Shown: in pieces, positions 21,189 to 28,542 of the stretch
How the letters are laid out: each line of letters opens with the position of its first letter
How positions within the stretch are numbered: the first letter of the stretch is position 1
IMG/VR virus record: IMGVR_UViG_3300044844_000349
Span: 1-32,842 of that record
Source: a virus
Strand: one strand, 5' to 3'
DNA: 32,842 nt
Position numbers and translations under genes: made by a program
The notes under the pieces: model-generated
Seen by the model: the letters and a program-made list of their open reading frames with translations, nothing else
Database searches by the model: none
Told to the model about the DNA's origin: nothing

Positions 21189-21275
21189 TCACTTCTTCTC
21201 CATATATGTAGCACATGAGGCAGGTAGTTTATTATCATACTTACAATAGGCGGCGATTAGATTTCGCATTATCAT
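21189..21275 (-). CDS. Possible 28-residue peptide
   Basis: MIMRNLIAAYCKYDNKLPAS plus CATYMEKK. It fits exactly between its neighbours: ATGA overlap with the upstream stop and its TGA one base before the transpeptidase ATG. GGAAG precedes it. Two Cys; no membrane segment. Could simply be a coupling reading frame. Confidence 0.5.
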   Translation of the reverse strand: MIMRNLIAAYCKYDNKLPASCATYMEKK

Positions 21276-21505
21276 TCTTCCAGTTTTTTAGTTGCTCTCT
21301 CAATACCTTTTTCACGATTTTTAGTTTTTCTAAAATGGTGTGACATATAACGCATATTCTGTATCGGATCTTTACTTCCATCACCACTATCATATGCCCG
21401 TGAATGTGCTGCTTTGCTTTCACCAGCCTTTTTGATATAAGATTTTAGTGTTTCAGAACGCATTTCGTCAAGTTTGTTATAGAAACTTTCTTTGATATCG
21501 GACAT
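21272..21505 (-). CDS. Conserved small phage protein, 77 residues
   Basis: MSDIKESFYNKLDEMRSETL, then KSYIKKAGESKAAH and KTKNREKGIERATKKL. The SYIKKA...R-KGI-A-KL pattern is shared with modules in the two virion proteins at 28543 and 31351, suggesting a structural or prohead link. AAGGA before the ATG. A T4-late-like TATAAATA lies about 90 bases upstream. Confidence 0.75.
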   Translation of the reverse strand: MSDIKESFYNKLDEMRSETLKSYIKKAGESKAAHSRAYDSGDGSKDPIQNMRYMSHHFRKTKNREKGIERATKKLEE

Positions 21506-21533
21506 TTGTAAATCCTTAGTTTGCTAAATAGAG

Positions 21534-21540
21534 GTGTAGG
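21534..21540 (+). promoter_or_regulatory. Candidate late promoter CTAAATA
   Basis: CTAAATA on the plus strand, 50 bases before the homing gene ATG. The intervening leader holds GTAGGC/GCCTAC inverted repeats that could fold near the ribosome site, as reported for other phage homing genes. Confidence 0.42.
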
Positions 21541-21589
21541 CCACGGACGGCAATCCTGCCTACTCTAATCTCGGCAAGGAGACCAGCCT

Positions 21590-22234
21590 ATGGCTATTTA
21601 TAGAATCCCTCAACCACAGCGTCTAAATCAACCGAACGGTATGATTCCTCTTCCAAGCAAGGAAGAGTTCCTCCACCTATACCAAGACCAAAACAAATCC
21701 CGACAAGAGTTAGCATTATACTACAAAGTTCATAAAGGTACAATAGACAACTGGTGTAAAAAGTTTGGTGTAAAGAAAACCAAACAGCAGCAGGTAGATT
21801 TAGCATTACGGAACACTCCAAAGTTCAACAAAAGGAATGGAAAGTATAGTGAAAGTATTTTCCGCAAAAGACCATACCTAAAAGACAAACCTGCCACATT
21901 CTACATCATTCGAGTTTATAATGATACCGAGTCATTCTATAAGTTTGGTATTACCATACACGATGCCAAAGCAAGATACAAAGGCCGTTTTAGACAATAC
22001 AAGTATGAGATAATCTCGGAAACAAAAATGTGTCTGTATGATGCCTTCCTTTTGGAATCTTCTTGCGTTGATTACAAGAATACACACAGACACATTTCTT
22101 ATGAACCCTTACATCATTTTGAGGGACATACGGAGTGTGTTATATGTCACACCCTCCTGCCGAACACGCCAAATTTTGAACACCCTCAGTCTCGTCCTCA
22201 AACTCTACCAATGTATCCCAGTCCAGGTGAGTAG
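21590..22234 (+). CDS. Free-standing homing endonuclease-like gene (HTH + GIY-YIG-like)
   Basis: 214 residues on the opposite strand. Residues 22-62 form a helix-turn-helix (SRQELALYYKVHKGTIDNWC), and 102-158 resemble a GIY-YIG/T5orf172 nuclease (ATFYIIRVYND, YKFGITIHDAKARYKG, E156 in LLESS). GGAG lies eight bases before the ATG. The last 95 bases run antisense into the 3' end of nrdJ. Opposite orientation and position beside an RNR gene are typical of mobile homing genes. The catalytic set is incomplete by eye, so activity is unsure. Confidence 0.78.
   Translation: MAIYRIPQPQRLNQPNGMIPLPSKEEFLHLYQDQNKSRQELALYYKVHKGTIDNWCKKFGVKKTKQQQVDLALRNTPKFNKRNGKYSESIFRKRPYLKDKPATFYIIRVYNDTESFYKFGITIHDAKARYKGRFRQYKYEIISETKMCLYDAFLLESSCVDYKNTHRHISYEPLHHFEGHTECVICHTLLPNTPNFEHPQSRPQTLPMYPSPGE
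21595..21602 (-). promoter_or_regulatory. Candidate T4-type late promoter TATAAATA
   Basis: A perfect TATAAATA on the minus strand inside the first codons of the plus-strand gene, about 90 bases upstream of the 77-residue gene at 21505. It would drive that gene and the transpeptidase late. Confidence 0.45.
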
Positions 22235-24032
22235 GAATGGAAGGCAACATAGCATCATATAAGTCCTTAGTAATGGATTCATACGGAGCCTGTCTATAAC
22301 TGCCGCCGTCATATGGCAGGAACGAGACACCAGACATTTCATCAAAATGGTCGTAGACCCAGGCACCCACTTTCATCCATTCTTCTTCTTTGACATTGAT
22401 GGTAACAGATGGCTTATGTTCTGCCCACGCTTCCTGATAGACTGCCCATAGTTCCAGGTGCTTGATAGCGTCAATGTCGTCTCTTACAACTGCACCCTTT
22501 GGTGCTTTCATTGGGAAAGAGAATACAGTTGTGGACTCTGGCTTCATAACATCAGCCTCCCATGGCACACCCTTGTCCTTCATAAACTGTGTTAGAGGGT
22601 CTTTATTATCAGCACGAACACGACGGATATAATAATTAGAATGCCGTGGATGGATGCCAGAAGCGGAGTCGCATAGTTGAGAAACAGTCCCAGAAGGTTT
22701 GACGCAAGTGATAGCAGCAGCAGGATTAATGCCAAGTGTTTCTGCGAGTCCATTATTCACCTCGATTGCAAAGTCACGGAGAGAAGCAAGGCGTTCTTTG
22801 ATGCCTTTATCTTCTGGATTGTTAAACAACTTGGAGTCATAGATGCCTGTGAGAGAAACACCAAGTAATCTTTCTTCTTCTGCGTTCTTGACCCAAATCT
22901 TTCTTAGATACGGGAAATCAGTGAGAGTAGATTGGAAAGTACCGAGAATAGTTGCAATCTCAATCTTCTCCTTAATCTGTTCCAAGGTGTCTGTGGCTCT
23001 GATAACCACCTCGGTAAGGTTACAAAATCCATACGGTCTAAGGATAATTTCACTACACGGATTGGTGCCGAATAACTGGTCAGCATTTCTTCTTCCGTTT
23101 CGTTTTGCGATTTTCTGACATGCTTCACGACTGAATAAACCTCTCTCTCCTGATTTGCTTTCGTATAGTGAAACCCATTCCTGCATGAATGTGCCAACTT
23201 CTGGCTTCTCATTATACACAGCACTATTGTTTGATAGGGCTCGCTGTGGATTTGCTTCCCACCAAGCACCTGCTTTAGCATGACGCATACGGTCATCTGA
23301 TAAGTTAGATAGGCTAATCATTGCGGAGCGACGAACACCACCAACAACTACGACCTCGCCTATCTTACACATGATGTCATGACATTCTAATGATGTTAGA
23401 CGACGACCATGTGCGTTCTTAAACATCTTAACAACAAACTTAAACAATTCTGAAAGCGGGCCAGGACCTGACGAACGACCACCAAATGTCTTTAGAGGAG
23501 CACCTGCTGGTCGAACCTTTGTCAGATCCCACTTGGGAATCTCACCCGTGTATAGCAATGCGATAAGCATACGCAAAGCCTTGGCCCATCCTTCCTTACT
23601 ATCACGGACAGATATGATAGTTTCAGAATCAAACATCTTCTCTGGGATTTCTGGTAGTTGATTGATGAACTGACGTTCAACGGAGAATCCAACACCGGTA
23701 CCACATAGAAGAATAAACATGGCTTCGTCAAAAGCCTTTGGATCATCGATAGGTAGGAATGAACAGTTATAACCACAAGTGTTATCACGTTCAAGTGCCT
23801 TACCAGATGTCATCAATGCTCTCATGGAAGGCATAACCTTCATGTCATGAATAGCACTAAACAAACGAGGACGAACCTCCTTCATGTCAAATGCATAGTT
23901 AGCCATCAAGTGATCCTGCATAAAGTCAAGATAACGATTGATAGTCTCTTCCCAATTCTCACGGCGATTTTGTTCTGGCAGATAGCGTGAATATCTGCTC
24001 TTATAGATAAATTCCTGATATAAACTGTCCAT
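22140..24032 (-). CDS. nrdJ: Adenosylcobalamin-dependent ribonucleotide reductase, class II
   Basis: 630 residues, single chain, like the Lactobacillus leichmannii ribonucleoside triphosphate reductase (about 739). C90 (CGYNCSF), the GTNPCSEI active site with N324, C326 (thiyl) and E328, C337 (YGFCNL), and the C-terminal redox pair CSAGGC (C623, C628) are all present. GGVRRSAMISL (231-241) is well conserved. It makes dNTPs using host vitamin B12 and needs no radical-generating subunit; glutaredoxin or thioredoxin reduces it. TAATG overlap with the upstream small gene. Its 3' end overlaps the homing gene antisense. Confidence 0.95.
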   Translation of the reverse strand: MDSLYQEFIYKSRYSRYLPEQNRRENWEETINRYLDFMQDHLMANYAFDMKEVRPRLFSAIHDMKVMPSMRALMTSGKALERDNTCGYNCSFLPIDDPKAFDEAMFILLCGTGVGFSVERQFINQLPEIPEKMFDSETIISVRDSKEGWAKALRMLIALLYTGEIPKWDLTKVRPAGAPLKTFGGRSSGPGPLSELFKFVVKMFKNAHGRRLTSLECHDIMCKIGEVVVVGGVRRSAMISLSNLSDDRMRHAKAGAWWEANPQRALSNNSAVYNEKPEVGTFMQEWVSLYESKSGERGLFSREACQKIAKRNGRRNADQLFGTNPCSEIILRPYGFCNLTEVVIRATDTLEQIKEKIEIATILGTFQSTLTDFPYLRKIWVKNAEEERLLGVSLTGIYDSKLFNNPEDKGIKERLASLRDFAIEVNNGLAETLGINPAAAITCVKPSGTVSQLCDSASGIHPRHSNYYIRRVRADNKDPLTQFMKDKGVPWEADVMKPESTTVFSFPMKAPKGAVVRDDIDAIKHLELWAVYQEAWAEHKPSVTINVKEEEWMKVGAWVYDHFDEMSGVSFLPYDGGSYRQAPYESITKDLYDAMLPSIPTHLDWDTLVEFEDETEGVQNLACSAGGCDI

Positions 24033-24196
24033 TATGCTTCCTCTTGTTCTAACTTTTCCGTAATTTTCAAATATAAAGGTAACTCTGGATATAAATAACC
24101 AGAATATAGCTGTCTGATTTCTCTACCCATGAACCTGCTATTCACTTTGCGAACGGCTCTACCAAACTTCTTGAAGTCATACTTATCAAATAGCAT
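24032..24196 (-). CDS. Hypothetical basic protein, 54 residues
   Basis: MLFDKYDFKKFGRAVRKVNS..., basic and aromatic, ending EKLEQEEA. TAATG coupling to nrdJ. Unknown; perhaps an RNR accessory because of its position. Confidence 0.65.
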   Translation of the reverse strand: MLFDKYDFKKFGRAVRKVNSRFMGREIRQLYSGYLYPELPLYLKITEKLEQEEA

Positions 24197-24208
24197 TGTT
24201 TTCCACCA

Positions 24209-24364
24209 CTAATAGCAAAATTTACTAATCAGTATATCAATACAATATTGACGTTCTGATTGATGTTGTTTAGCCCATTTATAATCATCAGTTGTTTCAG
24301 CAGCCCATTCTAATCTATTGATATGTCTTACCAGTTGAGTTATTTTCATCTTATCATAAGGCAT
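24209..24364 (-). CDS. Hypothetical protein, 51 residues
   Basis: MPYDKMKITQLVRHINRLEW..., helical, with a WAKQHQSERQYCID segment. TAATG overlap with the upstream gene. Unknown function. Confidence 0.63.
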   Translation of the reverse strand: MPYDKMKITQLVRHINRLEWAAETTDDYKWAKQHQSERQYCIDILISKFCY

Positions 24365-24486
24365 TACCAAAATCTCCTAACAAACAAAGGACCAAATCTA
24401 TAACTCGTATATGGATTTCCACCATTGAATCTTTTGACTATATGAAACGTCCAATGTTTAGGATTCCATATCCAATGAACACTCAT
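24364..24486 (-). CDS. HPKYW/FGP family peptide, copy 2 (40 residues)
   Basis: MSVHWIWNPKHWTFHIVKRF, then YTSYRFGPLFVRRFW. It shares W-x-PK-x-W, a basic middle and Y-x-FGP with the 60-residue product at 5813-5995. ATGA overlap with thyX. Function unknown. Confidence 0.65.
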   Translation of the reverse strand: MSVHWIWNPKHWTFHIVKRFNGGNPYTSYRFGPLFVRRFW

Positions 24487-25265
24487 GGTAAAAACTTCAA
24501 CTTCTTCCACCAAGAATCTTCAATCGGTCTTGTCTTTGTTCCAATCTCTGTTCTGTTTATCTTATAACCAATCTCAATCTCTTTTGTCCAATACTCACGC
24601 AATGACGGGAAGTGTTTTAGAATCTCTTCCTGTGCAGCAAGAGCAACCTGACGGTGTTCTTTCTGTGTGCCTGCTTCGGCTCTAACGTCAATGTAATGAA
24701 TCCAAGAACGAAGTGTCCCTGACATATATAGACGAGTAGAAGTTAGACCTTCTGGTAAAACTGCTCTGGCTTGTTCTTTGGCAATACCACTTTCAATCGC
24801 CCATTTATAGGTATTCAATGCTCTTTGTGCTACGTTATCCTGTTCAACTTCCCATCTATTCTGTAGTTGAAAATCATCAACCTCAATACTATTCTGACGG
24901 TTCTTGGCGTCCTGTAGTCTTGCCTCTCTCGTTACAAACGACATGTCCTTAGTAGGGTCGGCATAACGCTGCGAGAACTCCTGAAAGGAGAATGAACGAT
25001 GGCGAATGATCTGGTGAGAGATATCACGAGTTGTATTGATTTCCATTGTGATAGAAACCATTTCAAAAGGTGACCAATGCTTATGTTCGATTAGATACTT
25101 GAGGAGTTTTTCTGATGTTAGTGTGTTATGCTGATTGGATGGATTTGATACTCGTGCGGTGTATGCGATAAACTCATTGGGTGTCATATAGACAGGATTA
25201 TTAGCCAAATCTTTATGTGATTCAATAAGCGGCTGTGTTACTGCAATAATCTTAGCGTCGTTCAT
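24483..25265 (-). CDS. thyX: Flavin-dependent thymidylate synthase
   Basis: 260 residues. The ThyX signature RHRSFSFQEFS (88-98, RHR-x7-S) binds FAD and dUMP; RYADPTKDMSF and EAGTQKEHRQVA are also typical. It makes dTMP from dUMP with methylenetetrahydrofolate and NAD(P)H. Together with NrdJ it gives the phage its own deoxynucleotide supply. ATGA overlaps on both sides. Its first 16 bases match the start of the neighbouring 25262-25447 gene. Confidence 0.96.
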   Translation of the reverse strand: MNDAKIIAVTQPLIESHKDLANNPVYMTPNEFIAYTARVSNPSNQHNTLTSEKLLKYLIEHKHWSPFEMVSITMEINTTRDISHQIIRHRSFSFQEFSQRYADPTKDMSFVTREARLQDAKNRQNSIEVDDFQLQNRWEVEQDNVAQRALNTYKWAIESGIAKEQARAVLPEGLTSTRLYMSGTLRSWIHYIDVRAEAGTQKEHRQVALAAQEEILKHFPSLREYWTKEIEIGYKINRTEIGTKTRPIEDSWWKKLKFLP

Positions 25266-25447
25266 TTTACTTCCTCAAAATATTTCATTATCTGGTCGTC
25301 AGTAGCACCATCTTTTAGTTCTTCAATCAACTTGGGAATGTCATTAGGATTCACATATCGCATCAAATCGGTTATCTGGTGAGTTAGCGATCTTTCTAAC
25401 TCAAGTTTTCTCATACAGTTCCGAGTCATTCTCTTAGCGTCGTTCAT
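25262..25447 (-). CDS. Hypothetical helical protein, 61 residues
   Basis: Start at ATG 25447, overlapping the primase stop (ATGA); an upstream in-frame start at 25459 lies inside primase. Sequence MNDAKRMTRNCMRKLELERS, then NDIPKLIEELKDG. Unknown; coupled to thyX. Confidence 0.7.
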   Translation of the reverse strand: MNDAKRMTRNCMRKLELERSLTHQITDLMRYVNPNDIPKLIEELKDGATDDQIMKYFEEVK

Positions 25448-26499
25448 AGTTTCTCCCACTGGTTCATTTTCATAGTCGCTATCAATCCTTCATATGTATT
25501 ACTATCTATGATATGTTGGATTTCACTCTGATGCATTCCACCCATAATCATTTCATTGATATCTTTATATTGAATGTCATTAGGCCACACACAAATCTTT
25601 CTTCCCATTTCAATAGTCTTCCGCATGTTAGAAACGATTTGTTTGTTACGAGGTTCATTATCATATACGAATATGTAGTCTAGGTCAAGTCCTACGATGC
25701 TAGGAGCAACGTATAATGCTGCATCCATAGTAGCCAGGCTATTATCAAGGTAAAGAGAATCGATGGGCCCCTCAACCACATACATAGTCTTACGAGGGTC
25801 AACTCTATCCCAACCAAATATCTTAGGAGCAGTTTCATCTACTTTGATCGTTATGTATTTGATTTTAGATGGGCCAATGGCACGTCCTTGAACGCCTATT
25901 AGGAAGCCATCCTTATTGAAGAAGGGTATAACTATCCTTGCTTCTTTATATAGTTGTTTGTCATTCTCTGGGAATGATCTCTTTACAAACTGTGCGAAGT
26001 CATCCGTGTAGTATAGACGTCCCATGGGACCCTTAGGAATCTGTCGCTCTTTCAGATATCTAACCGCAGGATTCTTAGAATCAAGCATAATCATAGGGGT
26101 GATATCATCTAGTTCATGGAACGTATGATTAGTAGCAACAACCTTTGAAGGAGGACGACATGGTATATTGAATACAGGCTTTGATACGAACTGGTTGGCA
26201 TCAACCTTAGTATTCGTTGTGTTAGATTGAACGAATGTCTCTAACTGATAATCGTTATACAGTCCCGGATCAACATACTTGATAAATTTTTGCAGTCCCA
26301 TGGTTGTACCGCAGTTGTGACACATAAAGCCAAAGTGTTCCTTTCGCTTATAGATATACCCACGAGCCTTGATCTTGTCCTTCTGGGAATCGCCACAAAC
26401 AGGACAACGGAAGTTCCATAAAAACTCTCCCCGCTGCTTGAACTGTTTGAGTTTAGGAGCGAGGAGAGAGACATACTTTTTATCAATATATACCGACAT
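25444..26499 (-). CDS. DNA primase, T4 gp61-like
   Basis: 351 residues (T4 gp61 342). An N-terminal zinc ribbon (C32, C35, C60, C63 in CPVCGDS and CHNCG) and a TOPRIM core with VVEGPIDSLYL and DYIFVYDNEPRN. It lays RNA primers for lagging-strand synthesis with the phage helicase. Its own promoter lies at 26528-26554. Helicase is not in this window. Confidence 0.93.
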   Translation of the reverse strand: MSVYIDKKYVSLLAPKLKQFKQRGEFLWNFRCPVCGDSQKDKIKARGYIYKRKEHFGFMCHNCGTTMGLQKFIKYVDPGLYNDYQLETFVQSNTTNTKVDANQFVSKPVFNIPCRPPSKVVATNHTFHELDDITPMIMLDSKNPAVRYLKERQIPKGPMGRLYYTDDFAQFVKRSFPENDKQLYKEARIVIPFFNKDGFLIGVQGRAIGPSKIKYITIKVDETAPKIFGWDRVDPRKTMYVVEGPIDSLYLDNSLATMDAALYVAPSIVGLDLDYIFVYDNEPRNKQIVSNMRKTIEMGRKICVWPNDIQYKDINEMIMGGMHQSEIQHIIDSNTYEGLIATMKMNQWEKL

Positions 26500-26527
26500 A
26501 TATCACCCAGTCATAATGAACAAACAT

Positions 26528-26554
26528 ATTATACGACCCTTGACTCTATGTCAA
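26528..26554 (-). promoter_or_regulatory. Sigma70-like promoter before primase
   Basis: TTGACA (26554-26549) and TATAAT (26533-26528) with a short 15-base spacer, or TAATAT at 17 bases. The -35 lies inside a CTTGAC-ATAGA-GTCAAG hairpin, which might affect access. Confidence 0.65.
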
Positions 26555-26557
26555 GTC

Positions 26558-26893
26558 TTATTTTTTGAGCAAAGGTTTCATTTGCTGAATAACTTCCTTG
26601 AGGCCTTCAATCTCCTTACGGAGGTCCTGTCTGTCTTGATCAACGACAGGAACCCTTGCCTCAAGTTTTGCTTTGATGGTATCCATAGTTTCTTCTATGT
26701 GATTTACCTTCTGTTCAATGTAAGTTACTCTTTGTTGGAGTTCTAAATCTTTCATCTTGAAATCACCAATGGTCATGAAATAGGCGGCAATCAATCCACC
26801 GACTGCTATTAGGGCAGTGATGAAATGAGGTGCCTTATCAAGTAGACCACCAACTACATCGTCATTGTCGTCGTTGGTGTTGTGGTTAGCCAT
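26558..26893 (-). CDS. Membrane-anchored coiled-coil protein; holin/spanin candidate
   Basis: 111 residues. One membrane helix (FITALIAVGGLIAAYFMTIG, about residues 24-43) follows an acidic N terminus; the rest is a coiled coil (LELQQRVTYIEQKVNHIEET ...) ending in KKs. Next to the endolysin, so a lysis role is plausible, though single-pass plus coiled coil is closer to an inner-membrane spanin than a holin. Start 26893 is chosen for its GGAAG; 26905 is an alternative. Confidence 0.72.
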   Translation of the reverse strand: MANHNTNDDNDDVVGGLLDKAPHFITALIAVGGLIAAYFMTIGDFKMKDLELQQRVTYIEQKVNHIEETMDTIKAKLEARVPVVDQDRQDLRKEIEGLKEVIQQMKPLLKK

Positions 26894-26913
26894 TGTTGCT
26901 TCCATTCCTTTCT

Positions 26914-27003
26914 TTATCCCCCTAATGCGATTACTGTGGTGTAGGTAGGAGGACCTAAACCGACTTTGTGTAGCATGACACTAACGAACAATCTCGTTCG
27001 CAT
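26914..27003 (-). CDS. Possible 29-residue peptide
   Basis: MRTRLFVSVMLHKVGLGPPT plus YTTVIALGG, in the 134-base gap between endolysin and the membrane protein. GAGAGATA precedes the ATG. A 5-bp hairpin CGAAC/GTTCG lies in its first codons. Evidence is limited to frame and ribosome site. Confidence 0.38.
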   Translation of the reverse strand: MRTRLFVSVMLHKVGLGPPTYTTVIALGG

Positions 27004-27027
27004 TATCTCTCGCTCCAGTGCATCATA

Positions 27028-27741
27028 CTACTGATTAGTTAGATCAATCTCAACAAACATTGGTATATCATTAGATGTATTAGCAACTGTTTCAACCACT
27101 TCAATAATCGTATTTGTATTCGGTTGCTCAATCTTTTTTACGACCACTGGTTCCGCTTTAGGTTGTTCAACTTTCTTAGGAGCAGGTTCAGGTTTCTCAA
27201 ATGTCTCAATAGTTTTCAATGCCTGTTTTGCTCTAGCAAGTTTAGCCTTACGATCTTCTAGACCATTGTAACCACCATTGATGGCTCTTGTTACAAGTCT
27301 AACATCGTCACGGTCAGCAAGTGCATTTATCTTTCTCTGCTTCCAGTATTCCAATGCAGTCAATACTGAAATCCTAGGAGTCGCTGCCAACTCTGGATGA
27401 TTAACTAGGTCAATACCTAGAATGTCTCCATAACGCTGATAGTTAGCACGACCTGTTAGTTGGATGACACCACGTCCTTTAAAACGAACACCATCACCCT
27501 TTCTAATGTTTCCTAAATCTCGTCTGCCTTCATATGCTCTACCAGATGCATATTCTTCGGTAGTTCTAAAATGGTCACTCTCATGTGCGATTTGGGCAAG
27601 AAAGTGAGCCAATCTCAATTTTGTTGTTATACCATATTTCTCTAGTGCCTCAGGCAAGTGTTCAACTAATCCATCAATTACTTTTTTGTTACCCTGGACA
27701 CCAGAAACCTTCCTTAGTATCTCTGGTGTAATCTTATACAT
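27028..27741 (-). CDS. GH19 chitinase-like endolysin
   Basis: 237 residues from ATG 27741 (GAGAGGATAAT before it). The GH19 lysozyme domain (about 1-170) has AHFLAQIAHESDHFRT with catalytic E54, then E62/E63, GDGVRFKGRGVIQLTGRANY and VTRAINGGYNGL. It cuts peptidoglycan glycan strands at lysis. A 65-residue Lys/Pro/Glu-rich tail follows (KPEPAPKKVEQPKAEP), unusual for a soluble endolysin, ending in an acidic FVEIDLTNQ. No signal peptide, so it needs a holin. Confidence 0.92.
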   Translation of the reverse strand: MYKITPEILRKVSGVQGNKKVIDGLVEHLPEALEKYGITTKLRLAHFLAQIAHESDHFRTTEEYASGRAYEGRRDLGNIRKGDGVRFKGRGVIQLTGRANYQRYGDILGIDLVNHPELAATPRISVLTALEYWKQRKINALADRDDVRLVTRAINGGYNGLEDRKAKLARAKQALKTIETFEKPEPAPKKVEQPKAEPVVVKKIEQPNTNTIIEVVETVANTSNDIPMFVEIDLTNQ

Positions 27742-27742
27742 A

Positions 27743-28153
27743 TTATCCTCTCTTACCGTAACGAGCATATAACATTTCACCTGATGTTCTATTCTTTAGA
27801 ACGATAGGCTTATGTGGATGCTTGTTAGCATATTCTCTAATCTCAGCCAAGCAATCATCTTCTTCCAGATACTTACGCCAGGTTTTGTGTTTTCTTTTTT
27901 GGTTCTTTGTGTTATAGAATACCTCTGATGATACCTCAAACACAACGGCGCCGGCGAATGTCTCACATTCTTCTGACAACGGAGCCTTACGACGCATCAT
28001 ATTGATGATAACAGGTGTAGGTGTAGATTTATTCTTACCATATCTCTTTCTCTGTGCTTTGACAGATACACCTGGTTCACCCATTGCTCCGACGCCTGCA
28101 CCAGCAATAGCGCCTGAACCTACGTTGTTTGTTGGGGCATCTTCTTTTATCAT
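27743..28153 (-). CDS. Conserved T4-like phage protein, probably virion-associated
   Basis: 136 residues. The Gly/Ala N terminus (EDAPTNNVGSGAIAGAGVGA) is of the kind found in T4-like prohead or virion proteins. The C-terminal domain VSSEVFYNTKNQKRKHKTWR ... NRTSGEMLYARYGK is well conserved in my memory. Ends one base before the endolysin start. Role unknown. Confidence 0.78.
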   Translation of the reverse strand: MIKEDAPTNNVGSGAIAGAGVGAMGEPGVSVKAQRKRYGKNKSTPTPVIINMMRRKAPLSEECETFAGAVVFEVSSEVFYNTKNQKRKHKTWRKYLEEDDCLAEIREYANKHPHKPIVLKNRTSGEMLYARYGKRG

Positions 28154-28536
28154 ATGTTCCTCAATCTGTCTGCTATGGATAAATCCACAGGTATCTCTTC
28201 CTGTCTTATGATGTATTTATCAAACGAGACCTTGAAATGGGTGGGCATATAGTTGAGATATAGCAAAATAGTTTTGAGAACTGGGAAGTCCTCTTGATCT
28301 ACTTTGAAGAAAAGCATGTTGGTGGTTGCTTCTACACCAAACACATTAGCAAGAATGATAACGTGGTTGAGAACCAACCTCTCTTTGAAGTCACCTGTCT
28401 GTCTATACTTTCTGATAAGTCTTTTTACATACTTGAGCCGCTTTAGATCGTCCTCAAACTCCGATTGAAGAATGTGAGGACGATCATAAGACTTTGCAGC
28501 ATAGATCAAAAAGTTTCCATCATTAAGATCAAACAT
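28150..28536 (-). CDS. Conserved T4-like phage protein (MFDLND family)
   Basis: 128 residues, helical. MFDLNDGNFLIYAAKSY, DLKRLKYVKRLIRKY and ERLVLNHVIILANVFGVEAT recall a short family present in most T4-like marine phages (I believe DUF7207), near structural genes. No enzyme motif. ATGA overlap with the next gene. Confidence 0.8.
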   Translation of the reverse strand: MFDLNDGNFLIYAAKSYDRPHILQSEFEDDLKRLKYVKRLIRKYRQTGDFKERLVLNHVIILANVFGVEATTNMLFFKVDQEDFPVLKTILLYLNYMPTHFKVSFDKYIIRQEEIPVDLSIADRLRNI

Positions 28537-28542
28537 TACATT

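Noticed and set aside
24089-24096. TATAAATA on the plus strand as a late promoter
   Set aside because: Points away from all genes and lies within the coding sequence of a minus-strand gene.
26540-26566. Hairpin CTTGAC/GTCAAG followed by TCTTATTTTTT on the plus strand as terminator
   Set aside because: Only a 6-bp stem and no plus-strand gene precedes it; the same bases are better explained by the minus-strand -35 box and a coding end.
26906-27027. tRNA or small RNA between endolysin and membrane protein
   Set aside because: No cloverleaf or CCA end can be drawn; only a 5-bp hairpin is present. I saw no tRNA elsewhere in the window.
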